Shown here: positions 49,490-57,315 of the stretch, one piece after another
How the letters are laid out: each line of letters begins with the position of its first letter
Position numbering within the stretch: the stretch's first letter is position 1
Assembly: GCF_030409335.1 (NCBI RefSeq)
Contig: NZ_JAUFPN010000197.1
Coordinates: forward strand, 62,001-126,000
Direction: 5' to 3'
Length of the DNA: 64,000 nt
DNA from: Paeniroseomonas aquatica
Lineage (GTDB): Bacteria > Pseudomonadota > Alphaproteobacteria > Acetobacterales > Acetobacteraceae
Notes under the pieces: generated by a model
Seen by the model: the letters and a program-made list of their open reading frames with translations, nothing else
Told to the model about the DNA's origin: nothing
The model's database searches: none
Made by a program: the position numbers and the translations under genes

Positions 49490-49561
49490 CTCAATCCTCA
49501 ATTCTAAAATTCGGCCGGGGGAAACCCAGGCCAATCAAGGGCCTGGCCCTCGAGGATTGAG
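49490..49561. repeat. Nested inverted repeat downstream of mltG
   Basis: CTCAATCCTC (49490-49499) pairs perfectly with GAGGATTGAG (49552-49561). Inside, CCAGGCC pairs with GGCCTGG around an AATCAAG loop. It lies between convergent mltG and a small lipoprotein gene and is markedly AT-rich for the region. It may act as a bidirectional terminator or transcript-end structure. Confidence 0.65.
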
Positions 49562-49601
49562 GGAAATTGAGCGGAATTGAGCCGTTTTGAGGCGAATTTA
49601 G
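49556..49601. repeat. 10-bp phased ATTGAG repeat
   Basis: Four consecutive 10-base units, ATTGAGGGAA, ATTGAGCGGA, ATTGAGCCGT and TTTGAGGCGA, end in ATTTAG. The period equals about one helix turn. The last unit runs into the stop codon (TAA on the reverse strand, 49600-49598) of the lipoprotein gene. It overlaps the right arm of the inverted repeat at 49490-49561. Confidence 0.85.
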
Positions 49602-49756
49602 TCGATCACATCGCCCACCGCATGGATCGGCGCCCCGAGCGGCTTGCCGATCACCGGCACCACCGAGATCACGTCGCCGGTCACCCGGAAGGGCAGCGCC
49701 ACCAGCCCGCAGCCGGTCAGCGACAGCGCCGCGATCATCACCAGAACCATCCGCAT
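49598..49756 (-). CDS. Small lipoprotein (DUF6726/NF038104-like)
   Basis: A 52-residue protein, too short for many gene finders. MRMVLVMIAALSLTGCGLVA has a lipobox LTGC (Cys16) and the mature part LPFRVTGDVISVVPVIGKPL, GAPIHAVGDVID is a repeat of short valine-rich turns. The pattern CGLVALPxRVTxDV...VGxPxxxPxHAVGD matches a small lipoprotein family found beside envelope genes in proteobacteria. GGGAGA is six bases before the ATG. It lies just downstream of the ABC ATPase gene (25-base gap) and ends in the phased repeat. Function unknown. Confidence 0.75.
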   Translation of the reverse strand: MRMVLVMIAALSLTGCGLVALPFRVTGDVISVVPVIGKPLGAPIHAVGDVID

Positions 49757-49781
49757 CCTGTCTCTCCCTGGGTCCTATCGG

Positions 49782-50490
<709 letters not shown>

Positions 50491-50501
<11 letters not shown>

Positions 50502-51174
50502 GGGTCCGTGCGGGTTCCGGGATGCCAGGCCATATGGGCGCCGGGCGGCCATTGGCATAGGGCTTTCGGGTGTCGGAGTGTTGCGCCGGGCGGCGGCGCA
50601 GGGCGCGGAGCCGGTTCGCCTGCTGGTGTTGGGCGACAGCCTCGCCGCCGGCTACGGCCTGCCGCAGGGCCAGGGCTTCGCCCCCCGGCTGCAGGCCGCC
50701 CTCGCGGCGCGCGGCCGCGCCGTCCGCATCATCGACGCCGGGGTCTCCGGCGACACCACCGCCGGCGGCCTCGCCCGGCTGGACTGGGCCCTGGCCGACC
50801 GGCCGCAGGCGGCGCTGGTCGAGCTCGGCGGCAACGACGGGCTGCGCGGCCTGCCGCCGCGGGACAGCCGCGCCAACCTGGCCGGCATCCTGGACAAGCT
50901 GGCCGCGGCGAAGCTCCCGGTGCTGCTGGCGGGGATGCTGGCGCCGCCCAACCTCGGCGCCGACTACGGCCGCGAATTCGCCGCCATGTTCACCGAGCTG
51001 GCACGGGCGCGGCCCGAGGTCCTGCTCTATCCCTTCTTCCTCGACGGCGTGGCGGGCGATGCGGCGCTCAACCAGCCGGACGGCATCCACCCCAATCCGC
51101 AGGGCGTCGCCATCATCGTCAGGCGCATCCTGCCGATGGTCGAGACCCTGCTGGACCGCGTGCCTCCCGCCTGA
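50491..51174 (+). CDS. tesA: Arylesterase / thioesterase I, TesA-like
   Basis: A 227-residue SGNH hydrolase with an export signal (GRRAAIGIGLSGVGVLRRAA, Tat-like). Block I LVLGDSLAAGYGLPQGQGF (catalytic Ser), VELGGNDGLRGLPP, and NQPDGIHPNPQGVAI (Asp, His) are the TesA motifs. It should act in the periplasm on acyl-CoA, lysophospholipid or aryl esters. The ATG at 50491 has GGGAG nine bases upstream; ATG 50500 is an alternative. Both overlap the 5' end of the divergent ATPase gene by 2-11 bases. A GTG at 50578 would remove the signal. ThpR follows. Confidence 0.88.
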
Positions 51175-51201
51175 GCCGTCGCCTCCCGAGGAGATCCCAG
51201 C

Positions 51202-51774
51202 ATGATCCGCCTCTTTGTTGCCCTCGCCCTGCCCGCCGCGATCAAGGCCCAGCTGGCCCTGCTGGCGGGCGGCATCCCCGGCGCCCGCTGGGTGCCGCCG
51301 GAGAACTACCACCTGACGCTGCGCTTCATCGGCGAGGTGGAATCCTGGCAGGCCCAGGACGTGGACGACGCCCTGGCCAATATCCGCGCCCGGCCCTTCG
51401 AGCTCTCGCTGCGCGGCCTCGGCACCTTCGAGAAGGCGGGGCGGATCAGCGCCCTCTGGGTCGGGGTCGAGAAGACCGATCCGCTCGCCTTCCTGCAGTC
51501 CAAGGTCGAGACCGCGCTGCAGCGCATCGGGCTCGAGCCCGAGCGCAAGCGCTTCGCCCCGCACGTGACCCTGGCGCGGACCGATCGCGCCCCGCCGGAC
51601 AAGCTCATCGCCTATGTCCAGGCGCACAACCTGTTCCGGGCGCCGCCGATGCCGGTCGAGCACTTCACGCTCTATTCCTCGCTGCTCGGCAAGGAGCAGG
51701 CCTTCTACGTGCCGGAGGTGGAATACGACCTCGCCTTGCCCCCGGCGGCCGGGCTGGCTAAGGTCGCCGGGTGA
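51202..51774 (+). CDS. thpR: RNA 2',3'-cyclic phosphodiesterase
   Basis: A 190-residue LigT/ThpR protein. The paired HxT motifs are HLTL (His37) and HVTL (His121), which act together on RNA 2',3'-cyclic ends. MIRLFVALALPAAIKAQLAL is the family start, GARWVPPENYHLTLRFIG the next mark. AGGAGATCCC lies before the ATG. Its TGA overlaps the GTG start of the DUF2946-like gene (51771), so the two may be cotranslated, though functionally unrelated. It is cytoplasmic. Confidence 0.93.
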   Translation: MIRLFVALALPAAIKAQLALLAGGIPGARWVPPENYHLTLRFIGEVESWQAQDVDDALANIRARPFELSLRGLGTFEKAGRISALWVGVEKTDPLAFLQSKVETALQRIGLEPERKRFAPHVTLARTDRAPPDKLIAYVQAHNLFRAPPMPVEHFTLYSSLLGKEQAFYVPEVEYDLALPPAAGLAKVAG

Positions 51775-52130
51775 TCCACCGGCTGCCGGCCCCGCTTCGA
51801 CGCCTCCTCGCCGCGGTCCTGCTGCTGCAGGCCGTGCTGGCGCCGTCGTTGTACCTGGCGGCCGGGCAGGCCACGCTGGCGGTCGAGATCTGCACCGCCG
51901 AGGGGCTGCGGACCCTCCATGCCGCGCCGGACGGCACCCCGGCCGGGCCGGGCCATGACGGTGCCTGCCAGGCCTGCCACGCCCTGCCGCAGGGCGCCGA
52001 TCTGGCGCTGCCGGCGCTGCCGGCCCCGGCCTGGGTCGCCCTGGCGGCGCCGGCCGCCGCCCCGGCGAGCCTGCCGTCCGGCATCCGCGGCCCGCCCGGC
52101 GGGGCCAGGGCTCCTCCCGCGCTCTCCTGA
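51771..52130 (+). CDS. DUF2946-like secreted protein
   Basis: A 119-residue protein with a GTG start overlapping the thpR stop (GTGA). An N-terminal signal or anchor, RRLLAAVLLLQAVLAPSLYL, is followed by VEICTAEGLRTLHAAPDG and HDGACQACHALPQGADLALP. The CTAEG and CxxCH segments resemble DUF2946, small periplasmic proteins usually next to copper genes. It leads directly to YcnI and PCuAC genes, which fits. Metal binding through Cys and His in the CxxCH loop is inferred. The C-terminus is Ala/Pro-rich and low in information. Confidence 0.7.
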   Translation: MIHRLPAPLRRLLAAVLLLQAVLAPSLYLAAGQATLAVEICTAEGLRTLHAAPDGTPAGPGHDGACQACHALPQGADLALPALPAPAWVALAAPAAAPASLPSGIRGPPGGARAPPALS

Positions 52131-52186
52131 CGCATCCCGCGCGGCCGGTCCCGGCCACGCGTTTCCCGATGTCGCCGGAGACCGCC

Positions 52187-52738
52187 ATGCGCCCGCCATT
52201 CCACGCCGCCCTGCTGGGCGGCTGCCTCCTCGCCGCCCCCGCCTTCGTCCCGCCCGCCGCCGCCCATGTCACCCTCGACCCGCCCCAGGCCGCGGCCGGG
52301 GCCTATGTCCGCGCCGCCTTCCGGGTGCCGCACGGCTGCGCCGGCGCCGCCACCGAGCGGCTGACCATCCGCCTGCCGGAGGGCGTGGTGGGCGCCCGGC
52401 CGATGCCCAAGCCGGGCTGGACCCTGGCCATCGCCCGGCTGCCGCTGGAGGCGCCGGTCCCGAACGGCCATGGCGGCATGCTGTCCGAGCGGGTGAGCGA
52501 GATCACCTGGTCCGGCGGCCCGCTGCCGGATGAGCAGTACGAGGAATTCGTCCTGATGCTGCACCTCGGCGACCGGCCGGGCGAGACGCTGCACCTGCCG
52601 GCGATCCAGGCCTGCGCCGGCGGCGGCACCGCCGCCTGGGCCGAGATCCCCGAGCCCGGCCGGCGCGTCACCGACTATCGGATGCCCGCCCCCTCGCTCC
52701 GGCTGCTGCCGGCGCGCGGCCGCGACGGAGCGCAGTGA
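52187..52738 (+). CDS. YcnI/DUF1775 family copper-related protein
   Basis: A 183-residue periplasmic protein. Start chosen at 52187 because GGAGACCGCC precedes it; 52169 is in frame. The signal ends at PPAAAH, leaving His at the mature N-terminus as in YcnI copper-binding proteins (AHVTLDPPQAAAGAYVRAAF). The conserved pattern RVPHGCAGAATERLTIRLPE and the long beta-sandwich are DUF1775. It is in a run with DUF2946-like, an unknown and PCuAC genes, which makes copper handling in the periplasm likely. Only the first domain of longer YcnI homologues is present; no membrane anchor at the C-terminus. Confidence 0.87.
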   Translation: MRPPFHAALLGGCLLAAPAFVPPAAAHVTLDPPQAAAGAYVRAAFRVPHGCAGAATERLTIRLPEGVVGARPMPKPGWTLAIARLPLEAPVPNGHGGMLSERVSEITWSGGPLPDEQYEEFVLMLHLGDRPGETLHLPAIQACAGGGTAAWAEIPEPGRRVTDYRMPAPSLRLLPARGRDGAQ

Positions 52739-52739
52739 C

Positions 52740-53072
52740 ATGCGGATCGCCCTGCTCGCCGCCGCCCTGCTGCTGGCCCCGCCGCTGGCCCGGGCCTGCG
52801 ACACCGATTACCTGAACAGCCAGCTCACCCTGGTCTGCCGTGCCGCCCTCGACCCGGCGCTGGCCCTGCTGCGCGACCTCGCGCCGCAGGCGACCGCGGC
52901 CGAGGCCGCCGCCATCGCCCGCGCCGGCGCCCTGGCCGAGGCCGCCTGCGAGACCGGCGACCCCGAGGCCGGGGCGCAGGAGGCGATCCGCCTCACGCGC
53001 CTTGCCGGCCGGATCGAGGCCCGGCTTCCCGAACCCCCGGCGATCTGGCCCGCGCGCCAGGCCGCCCGCTGA
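52740..53072 (+). CDS. Unknown small secreted protein in the copper operon
   Basis: A 110-residue protein starting one base after the YcnI stop. MRIALLAAALLLAPPLARAC is a signal peptide with a Cys (about residue 20) right after the cleavage region, so it could be exported or lipidated. The mature part has Cys at about 20, 33 and 70 (CDTDYLNSQL, VCRAALDPAL, ACETGDPEAG) and is otherwise helical and Ala-rich. It is followed by PCuAC after ten bases. I do not recognise a family. Its place between two copper genes suggests a copper-linked secreted protein; the three Cys could form a disulfide plus one free thiol. Confidence 0.7.
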   Translation: MRIALLAAALLLAPPLARACDTDYLNSQLTLVCRAALDPALALLRDLAPQATAAEAAAIARAGALAEAACETGDPEAGAQEAIRLTRLAGRIEARLPEPPAIWPARQAAR

Positions 53073-53082
53073 GGACATGCCC

Positions 53083-53544
53083 ATGACCCACCCGTACCGC
53101 CGCGCCCTGCTCGGGCTGCTGGCCGCCATCCCCGTCGCCGCCGCCGCGCATGATGCCGAGGTCGGCGCCATCTCGGTCACCCAGCCCTGGTCCCGCGCCG
53201 CCGGGGCCAATGGCACCGGCGCCGGCTTCCTGACCATCCGCAACGGCGGCACCGCGCCCGACCGGCTGCTCTCGGCCAGCTCCCCGGCGGCGCGGAAGGT
53301 CGAGCTGCATACCCATGTGCGCGACGGCGAGGTGATGCGCATGCGGCCGGTCGAGGGCATCGCCCTGCCGCCGGGCGAGACCGTCACCCTGCGGCCGGGC
53401 GGGCTGCACGTGATGCTGATCGGCCTGACCGCGGCGCTGGTCCAGGGCGGCGAGGTGCCGCTGACGCTCCGCTTCGAGCGGGCCGGCGAGGCGCAGGTGA
53501 TGCTGCACGTAATGGCCGCCGGCGCCCGCGGGCCAACCCCCTGA
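53083..53544 (+). CDS. Periplasmic copper chaperone PCuAC
   Basis: A 153-residue exported protein. RRALLGLLAAIPVAAAAHDA is the signal; ITVTQ-like ISVTQPWSRAAGANGTGAGF is the start of the domain. The metal site H-x-H/M-x-M/H-x-M is visible: HTH (76, 78), MRM (85, 87) and LHVML (His109, Met111). PCuAC delivers Cu(I) to the CuA site of cytochrome oxidase. GAGG stands eight bases before the ATG at 53083; ATG 53077 is in frame. It ends in TGA overlapping the CTG start inferred for the protease. Confidence 0.93.
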   Translation: MTHPYRRALLGLLAAIPVAAAAHDAEVGAISVTQPWSRAAGANGTGAGFLTIRNGGTAPDRLLSASSPAARKVELHTHVRDGEVMRMRPVEGIALPPGETVTLRPGGLHVMLIGLTAALVQGGEVPLTLRFERAGEAQVMLHVMAAGARGPTP

Positions 53545-54272
53545 GGCAGCTCGCCGCCGCCCTGCTGCTGCTGCTGCCGGGGCTGGCGGTGGCGCAGCCG
53601 GTGCCGCCCTCGGTGCTGCCGGGACTCGGCCGCGAGGATCCGCGCCGGCCGGTCGACCGCGGCCAGCCGCCCTGGCGCGGGCTGGGGCGGGTGCAGACGG
53701 AGCTCGGCACCCGCTGCACCGGCACGCTGATCGGGCCGCGGCTGGTGCTGACCGCGGCGCATTGCCTGGTGGCGCGGCGGACCCCGGTGCTGGTGCAGCC
53801 GGGCTCGGTGCATTTCCTGCTCGGCTACGACCGCGGCAGCCATCTCGGCCATGCCGAGGTCACCGGCTTCCGGGTCGGCGACGGCTACCTGCCGGGCGGC
53901 GGCGGCCCGGCCGCGGCGGATTGGGCGGTGCTGACCCTGGACAGGCCCCTCGGCACCCCCGACCGGTTGCTGCCGCTGCTGGAGACGGCGCCGGCGCCCC
54001 GCGCGGCGCTGGCGCTCGGCGGCTACCAGCAGGACCGGCCGGAGGTGATCCTGGCCGATTCCGCCTGCCGGCTGCTGGGCTTCGCCGCGGCCGGGCCGGC
54101 GGGGATGCTGGTGCACGACTGCGCCGGCACCCGCGGCGTCAGCGGCGCGCCGCTGCTGGCGCGCGGGGCGGACGGGTCCTGGGCGGTGGCCGGGGTCGCC
54201 TCGACCGCGGTGCTGCGGGTGGCGATGGGGGCGGCGGTGCCGGCGGCGGCGGTGCGGGCGGGGCTGCGGTGA
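53541..54272 (+). CDS. Trypsin-like serine protease, inferred CTG start
   Basis: About 243 residues if started at CTG 53541, which overlaps the PCuAC TGA as CTGA. LRQLAAALLLLLPGLAVAQP is then a proper signal peptide; starting at the only standard codon, GTG 53589, would remove almost all of it. The chymotrypsin-fold triad is clear: His74 (LTAAHC), Asp127 (AADWAVLTL) and Ser201 (GVSGAPLL). GTLIGPRLVLTAAH and CRLLG ... CAGTRG mark the usual disulfide. It should act in the periplasm, perhaps on the copper-operon products. It is the last gene of the run. Confidence 0.8.
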   Translation: MRQLAAALLLLLPGLAVAQPVPPSVLPGLGREDPRRPVDRGQPPWRGLGRVQTELGTRCTGTLIGPRLVLTAAHCLVARRTPVLVQPGSVHFLLGYDRGSHLGHAEVTGFRVGDGYLPGGGGPAAADWAVLTLDRPLGTPDRLLPLLETAPAPRAALALGGYQQDRPEVILADSACRLLGFAAAGPAGMLVHDCAGTRGVSGAPLLARGADGSWAVAGVASTAVLRVAMGAAVPAAAVRAGLR

Positions 54273-54279
54273 GGCGGGG

Positions 54280-54672
54280 CTAGTCCTCGGTCTCGAGCCG
54301 GTCGATGTCGGCGTCCGAGAGGCCGAAATGGTGCCCGATCTCGTGGATCAGCACGTTGCGGACCAGCTTGAACAGCTCCTCCCCGGTCTCGACCCATTCG
54401 AGCAGGATGGGCTCGCGGAACAGCAGGATGGTGTCGGGCTCGAGCGGGACGTCGAGCACGCTTTTTTGGGTCAGCGGGGTGCCGCGATAGAGGCCGGTGA
54501 GCTCCCAGGGATTCTCGATCCCCATCGCCTCCAGGACCTCGTCGTCGGCGGTCTCCTCGACCACGATGGCGGTGCCGCGCACCTTGTCGCGGAGGGTGGC
54601 GGGGATTGCGGCGAAGGCCTGCTCGGCCATCTCCAGGATGTCGTCGAGGCTGGGTGGGGTGGTGTGGCGCAT
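54280..54672 (-). CDS. Zinicin-like metallopeptidase family protein
   Basis: A 130-residue cytoplasmic acidic protein. [20 protein letters not shown] carries the HExxHH motif (His110, Glu111, His114) with a downstream Asp, typical of the metallopeptidase family formerly DUF1025, whose proteolytic activity is unproved. The start at 54672 ([20 protein letters not shown]) suits the family. It converges on the protease gene with eight bases between the stops and is divergent from the PCD gene. Confidence 0.9.
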   Translation of the reverse strand: MRHTTPPSLDDILEMAEQAFAAIPATLRDKVRGTAIVVEETADDEVLEAMGIENPWELTGLYRGTPLTQKSVLDVPLEPDTILLFREPILLEWVETGEELFKLVRNVLIHEIGHHFGLSDADIDRLETED

Positions 54673-54746
54673 GGACGCACCGGAGGCTGCCCGGCGGGCC
54701 CCGTCAAGGGGCTTGCGGGACGGCGCGGCGGCGAAGGGAGGGTTCG

Positions 54747-55076
54747 ATGGTCGAGACACTGGATGCGGCGGGGCGGGCGGCGCTGGCGGCGGCGCTGCCG
54801 GACTGGAGCATGGCCGCCGGCCGGGATGCGATCGAGCGCCGCTTCCGCTTCGCCGACTTCTCCGCCGCCTGGGGCTTCATGGCGCGGGTGGCGCTGCTGG
54901 CGGAGCAGCAGGAGCATCACCCGGAGTGGTCGAATGTCTGGAACCGGGTGGACATCCTGCTCACCACGCATGACGCGGGCGGGCTCTCGGAGCGGGACGT
55001 CCGCCTGGCGCGGGCGATCGACGGCCTGCTGGCCGGCGGCCGGCCGCCCCCGCTCAGTCCCGGCCGGCCTCGGTGA
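54747..55076 (+). CDS. phhB: 4a-hydroxytetrahydrobiopterin dehydratase
   Basis: A 109-residue PCD. The active-site set [20 protein letters not shown] (paired His, Pro, Asn) and [19 protein letters not shown] are characteristic. It dehydrates 4a-hydroxy-tetrahydropterin during aromatic hydroxylation, or acts in molybdenum cofactor or folate-related recycling. AGGGAGG lies five bases before the ATG. It overlaps the convergent Rrf2 gene by 23 bases (55054-55076). No phenylalanine hydroxylase is nearby. Confidence 0.93.
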   Translation: MVETLDAAGRAALAAALPDWSMAAGRDAIERRFRFADFSAAWGFMARVALLAEQQEHHPEWSNVWNRVDILLTTHDAGGLSERDVRLARAIDGLLAGGRPPPLSPGRPR

Positions 55077-55470
55077 CCAGCTCGGCGATGCTGGTGCGGG
55101 CGAGGTCGGCCAGCACCGCGGCCTCGGCGGCGTCGAAGCGGCTGCGCAGCAAGGCCGGGATGCGCCGGCCCGTCTGGCATTCCTGGTTGGTCCGGCCATG
55201 CACCCTGATCATCCGCTCCCGTTCCGGGTGGATCGCCCGCCAGACATCGGCGAGGCTGATCGCCGCCGCCTCGCGGGTCAGGCTGGCACCGCCGGGGCCG
55301 CGCTGCACGGTGATGAGCCCGGCCCGGGACAGCAGGCCGGCGATGCGCCGGACGACCACCGGGTTGGTGCCGATGCTGGCCGCGAGGCGGATGCTGGTGG
55401 CATCGCCGGGTGGGTCGCTGGCGACCAGGACGAGGATATGGAGGCCGACGGAGAAGCGCGTTGCGATCAT
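55054..55470 (-). CDS. Rrf2 family transcriptional regulator (YwnA-like)
   Basis: A 138-residue winged-helix regulator. [20 protein letters not shown] is the family start; [20 protein letters not shown] is the DNA-binding helix and [20 protein letters not shown] the wing. It has one Cys (QECQTG), not the three Cys that hold the iron-sulfur cluster in IscR/NsrR, so it is the cluster-free YwnA type. A perfect palindrome lies 45 bases upstream of its start and may be its own operator, shared with the divergent mmcB. Start chosen at 55470; a GTG-type extension to 55497 exists. Confidence 0.88.
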   Translation of the reverse strand: MIATRFSVGLHILVLVASDPPGDATSIRLAASIGTNPVVVRRIAGLLSRAGLITVQRGPGGASLTREAAAISLADVWRAIHPERERMIRVHGRTNQECQTGRRIPALLRSRFDAAEAAVLADLARTSIAELVTEAGRD

Positions 55471-55515
55471 GCTTTGGAATGTACCCTGCGCCACCATCGC
55501 AGGTCAGTACGGTGA

Positions 55516-55529
55516 TGACCATATGGTCA
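55516..55529. promoter_or_regulatory. Palindromic operator candidate TGACCATATGGTCA
   Basis: A perfect 14-bp palindrome, TGACCATATGGTCA, at the centre of the 81-base gap between the divergent Rrf2 and mmcB genes. It extends as an imperfect GGTGA...TCACC. It is well placed to bind the Rrf2 dimer and control both genes. It is one of the few AT-containing palindromes in the region. Confidence 0.55.
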
Positions 55530-55551
55530 CCGCAGGCGGAGCAATAATTTC

Positions 55552-56064
55552 GTGAGTGACCCCGGCCTGGCGCAACCCCTGGATGAGGTCTCCGGGCTGC
55601 CGCCGGCGACGGCGGCCCGGACCGCCCGCATCACCCTGGCGGCCAGCCGCTACTGCGCCCTCAGCGGCTGGGCCGTGGTCGGGGAGATGCCGCTGCCGAA
55701 CGGTCGCCGCGCCGACCTGCTGGCGCTGCTGCCGGATGGCGGCTTCGTCATCATCGAGGTGAAGTCCTGCGCCCGGGATTACCTGGCGGACGGCAAGTGG
55801 CCGGAGTACCGCGACTATTGCGACCGGCTCTACTTCGCCGTGGACCTCGACTTCCCCCAGGCGCTGCTGCCGGAGGCGGCGGGGCTGCTGGTGGCCGAGG
55901 GCGGCGAGGCGGTGCGGCTGCGCGAGGCGCCGGCGCATCCGCTGGCGCCGGCGCGGCGGCGGGCCCTGCTGCACCGCTTCGCCACCCTGGCGGCGGTGCG
56001 GCTGGCGGCGCTGGCGGACCCGGCCGGCCATGCCGCGCGGCGGGCGGCGCTGCGGGCGGAATAG
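55552..56064 (+). CDS. mmcB: MmcB family DNA repair protein
   Basis: A 170-residue PD-(D/E)XK-fold protein. GEMPLPNGRRADLLALLPDGGFVIIEVKSCARDY carries the nuclease core (Asp, then E-x-K in VIIEVKS), followed by WPEYRDYCDRLYFAVD. MmcB is a LexA-regulated alphaproteobacterial repair protein described in Caulobacter. GTG start with GGCGGAG about nine bases before. No LexA box is seen upstream; instead the palindrome for the Rrf2 gene is there, so damage control might be different here. Confidence 0.9.
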   Translation: MSDPGLAQPLDEVSGLPPATAARTARITLAASRYCALSGWAVVGEMPLPNGRRADLLALLPDGGFVIIEVKSCARDYLADGKWPEYRDYCDRLYFAVDLDFPQALLPEAAGLLVAEGGEAVRLREAPAHPLAPARRRALLHRFATLAAVRLAALADPAGHAARRAALRAE

Positions 56065-56130
56065 GATGGGCAAGCCGCACGGGCCGCCGGCTTAACCGAA
56101 GCTTCAGCCGGCGGTGGGAGGCTGGCCGGA

Positions 56131-57315
56131 ATGCCCGCATCCCATCCCATCGCCCGAGCGGCGCAGTTCGAATCGGGCCAGTACCGGCCAGCGACCTTCC
56201 TCCGCCGCGGGGTGGCGGTGCCCTTCACCACGCCGCACCTGCTGGGTGGCCGGATCCGCCCCGGCGACCGGTCGGAGCCTGAGCTGGTCCTGGCCAACCC
56301 GGTCGGGGAGGACGGGGCCTATGTCATCCCCTGGTCGGCGCTGCCGGACAGCTGCATGCCGACGCTGCATGACCGCGTGCTCTGGGAGCGCATCGCCCGG
56401 CTGCCGGTGCTGGCGCCCCGCACCGTCCGGGAGGCCGCCCGCGGCGTCGCCGCCGAGGGCTATGCCGGCCGCCCCGCCGCCCGCGCCGCCGAGGTCGCCT
56501 TCGCCGAGGCGCTGCAGGGACGCACCCGCACCCAGTACCACCTGCTGCTCGAGCTGGTCCGCCAAGGGGAGATGGGCCGGGAGACTGGCCGGGAGGCCGG
56601 CCCGCCGCCCGAGCGGGAGAGCCTGCCGGCGCTGGAGGCGCGCGCCCGGTCGGTGCTGCAGGAGCCGGGCACCGGGGTCGCGCCGCTTGCCGCCTTCGAG
56701 GCCCTGGCCGAGCTGGCCGCGGCCTGCAGCCTCTGCGGCCTGCCGGGCGACCCCACCGCCGCCCCGGCCCCGGCCCTCATGGCGGCGATCGGCGCCCTGG
56801 GCCGGGACATCGCCGCGGAAGCCGGGCCGGAGCAGGGCTGCGCGCGGCTGATCGCCCAGGGCGCCCGGCTCACCCTGCGCTGCTGCCGGCCGGTGCTGGC
56901 CGGGGCGCATGCGGCGCTGGCCGACCTGCCGGGGCTGCTGCGCCACTGGCGTGCCGCGCCCGGCGCCGAGGGCCGCGCCCGGCCCGGCCGCGACCGCGAC
57001 CTCGCGCTCCGCACCGCCCGGCTGGACTGGCTGCTGGACGGCTGGGACCTGGTCTGCGGCCTCTGGCGCGGCGCCGAGCCCGCCCGCCGCGGCCTGGTGC
57101 TGCCCGACATGGCGGCGATGGTGCCGCTGCTGCCGGCCGAGCTCGACGACTGGTGCGGCGCCGATGCCGGCTTCGACCCCGGTGCCGAGCGGGAGGCGCT
57201 GCTGGCCGCCCAGGCGCAGTGGCGCCGCACGCTGCCGCCGGGCCAGGACGGGATGACCGGCCGCAGCCTCGAGCTCATCGCCCGCAACGAGGGGCTGCGG
57301 GCGGCGGCCGCATGA
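56131..57315 (+). CDS. Unrecognised 394-residue protein
   Basis: A 394-residue, cytoplasmic-looking protein without membrane segments or signal. It begins MPASHPIARAAQFESGQYRP with ATFLRRGVAVPFTTPHLLGG and then RIRPGDRSEPELVLANPVGE (beta-like), YVIPWSALPDSCMPTLHDRV. The rest is Ala/Arg/Leu-rich and helical, with two Cys groups (CSLCGL, LRCCRP). GGGAGG stands upstream. It overlaps the next gene as ATGA (57312-57315). I recognise no family; a lineage-specific gene next to motAB is a fair description. Confidence 0.75.
   Translation: MPASHPIARAAQFESGQYRPATFLRRGVAVPFTTPHLLGGRIRPGDRSEPELVLANPVGEDGAYVIPWSALPDSCMPTLHDRVLWERIARLPVLAPRTVREAARGVAAEGYAGRPAARAAEVAFAEALQGRTRTQYHLLLELVRQGEMGRETGREAGPPPERESLPALEARARSVLQEPGTGVAPLAAFEALAELAAACSLCGLPGDPTAAPAPALMAAIGALGRDIAAEAGPEQGCARLIAQGARLTLRCCRPVLAGAHAALADLPGLLRHWRAAPGAEGRARPGRDRDLALRTARLDWLLDGWDLVCGLWRGAEPARRGLVLPDMAAMVPLLPAELDDWCGADAGFDPGAEREALLAAQAQWRRTLPPGQDGMTGRSLELIARNEGLRAAAA

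Noticed and set aside
46081-49494. A 1,137-codon reverse-strand frame opposite fabG-acpP-fabF-mltG
   Set aside because: Shadow of the fatty-acid cluster, whose genes carry complete catalytic motifs.
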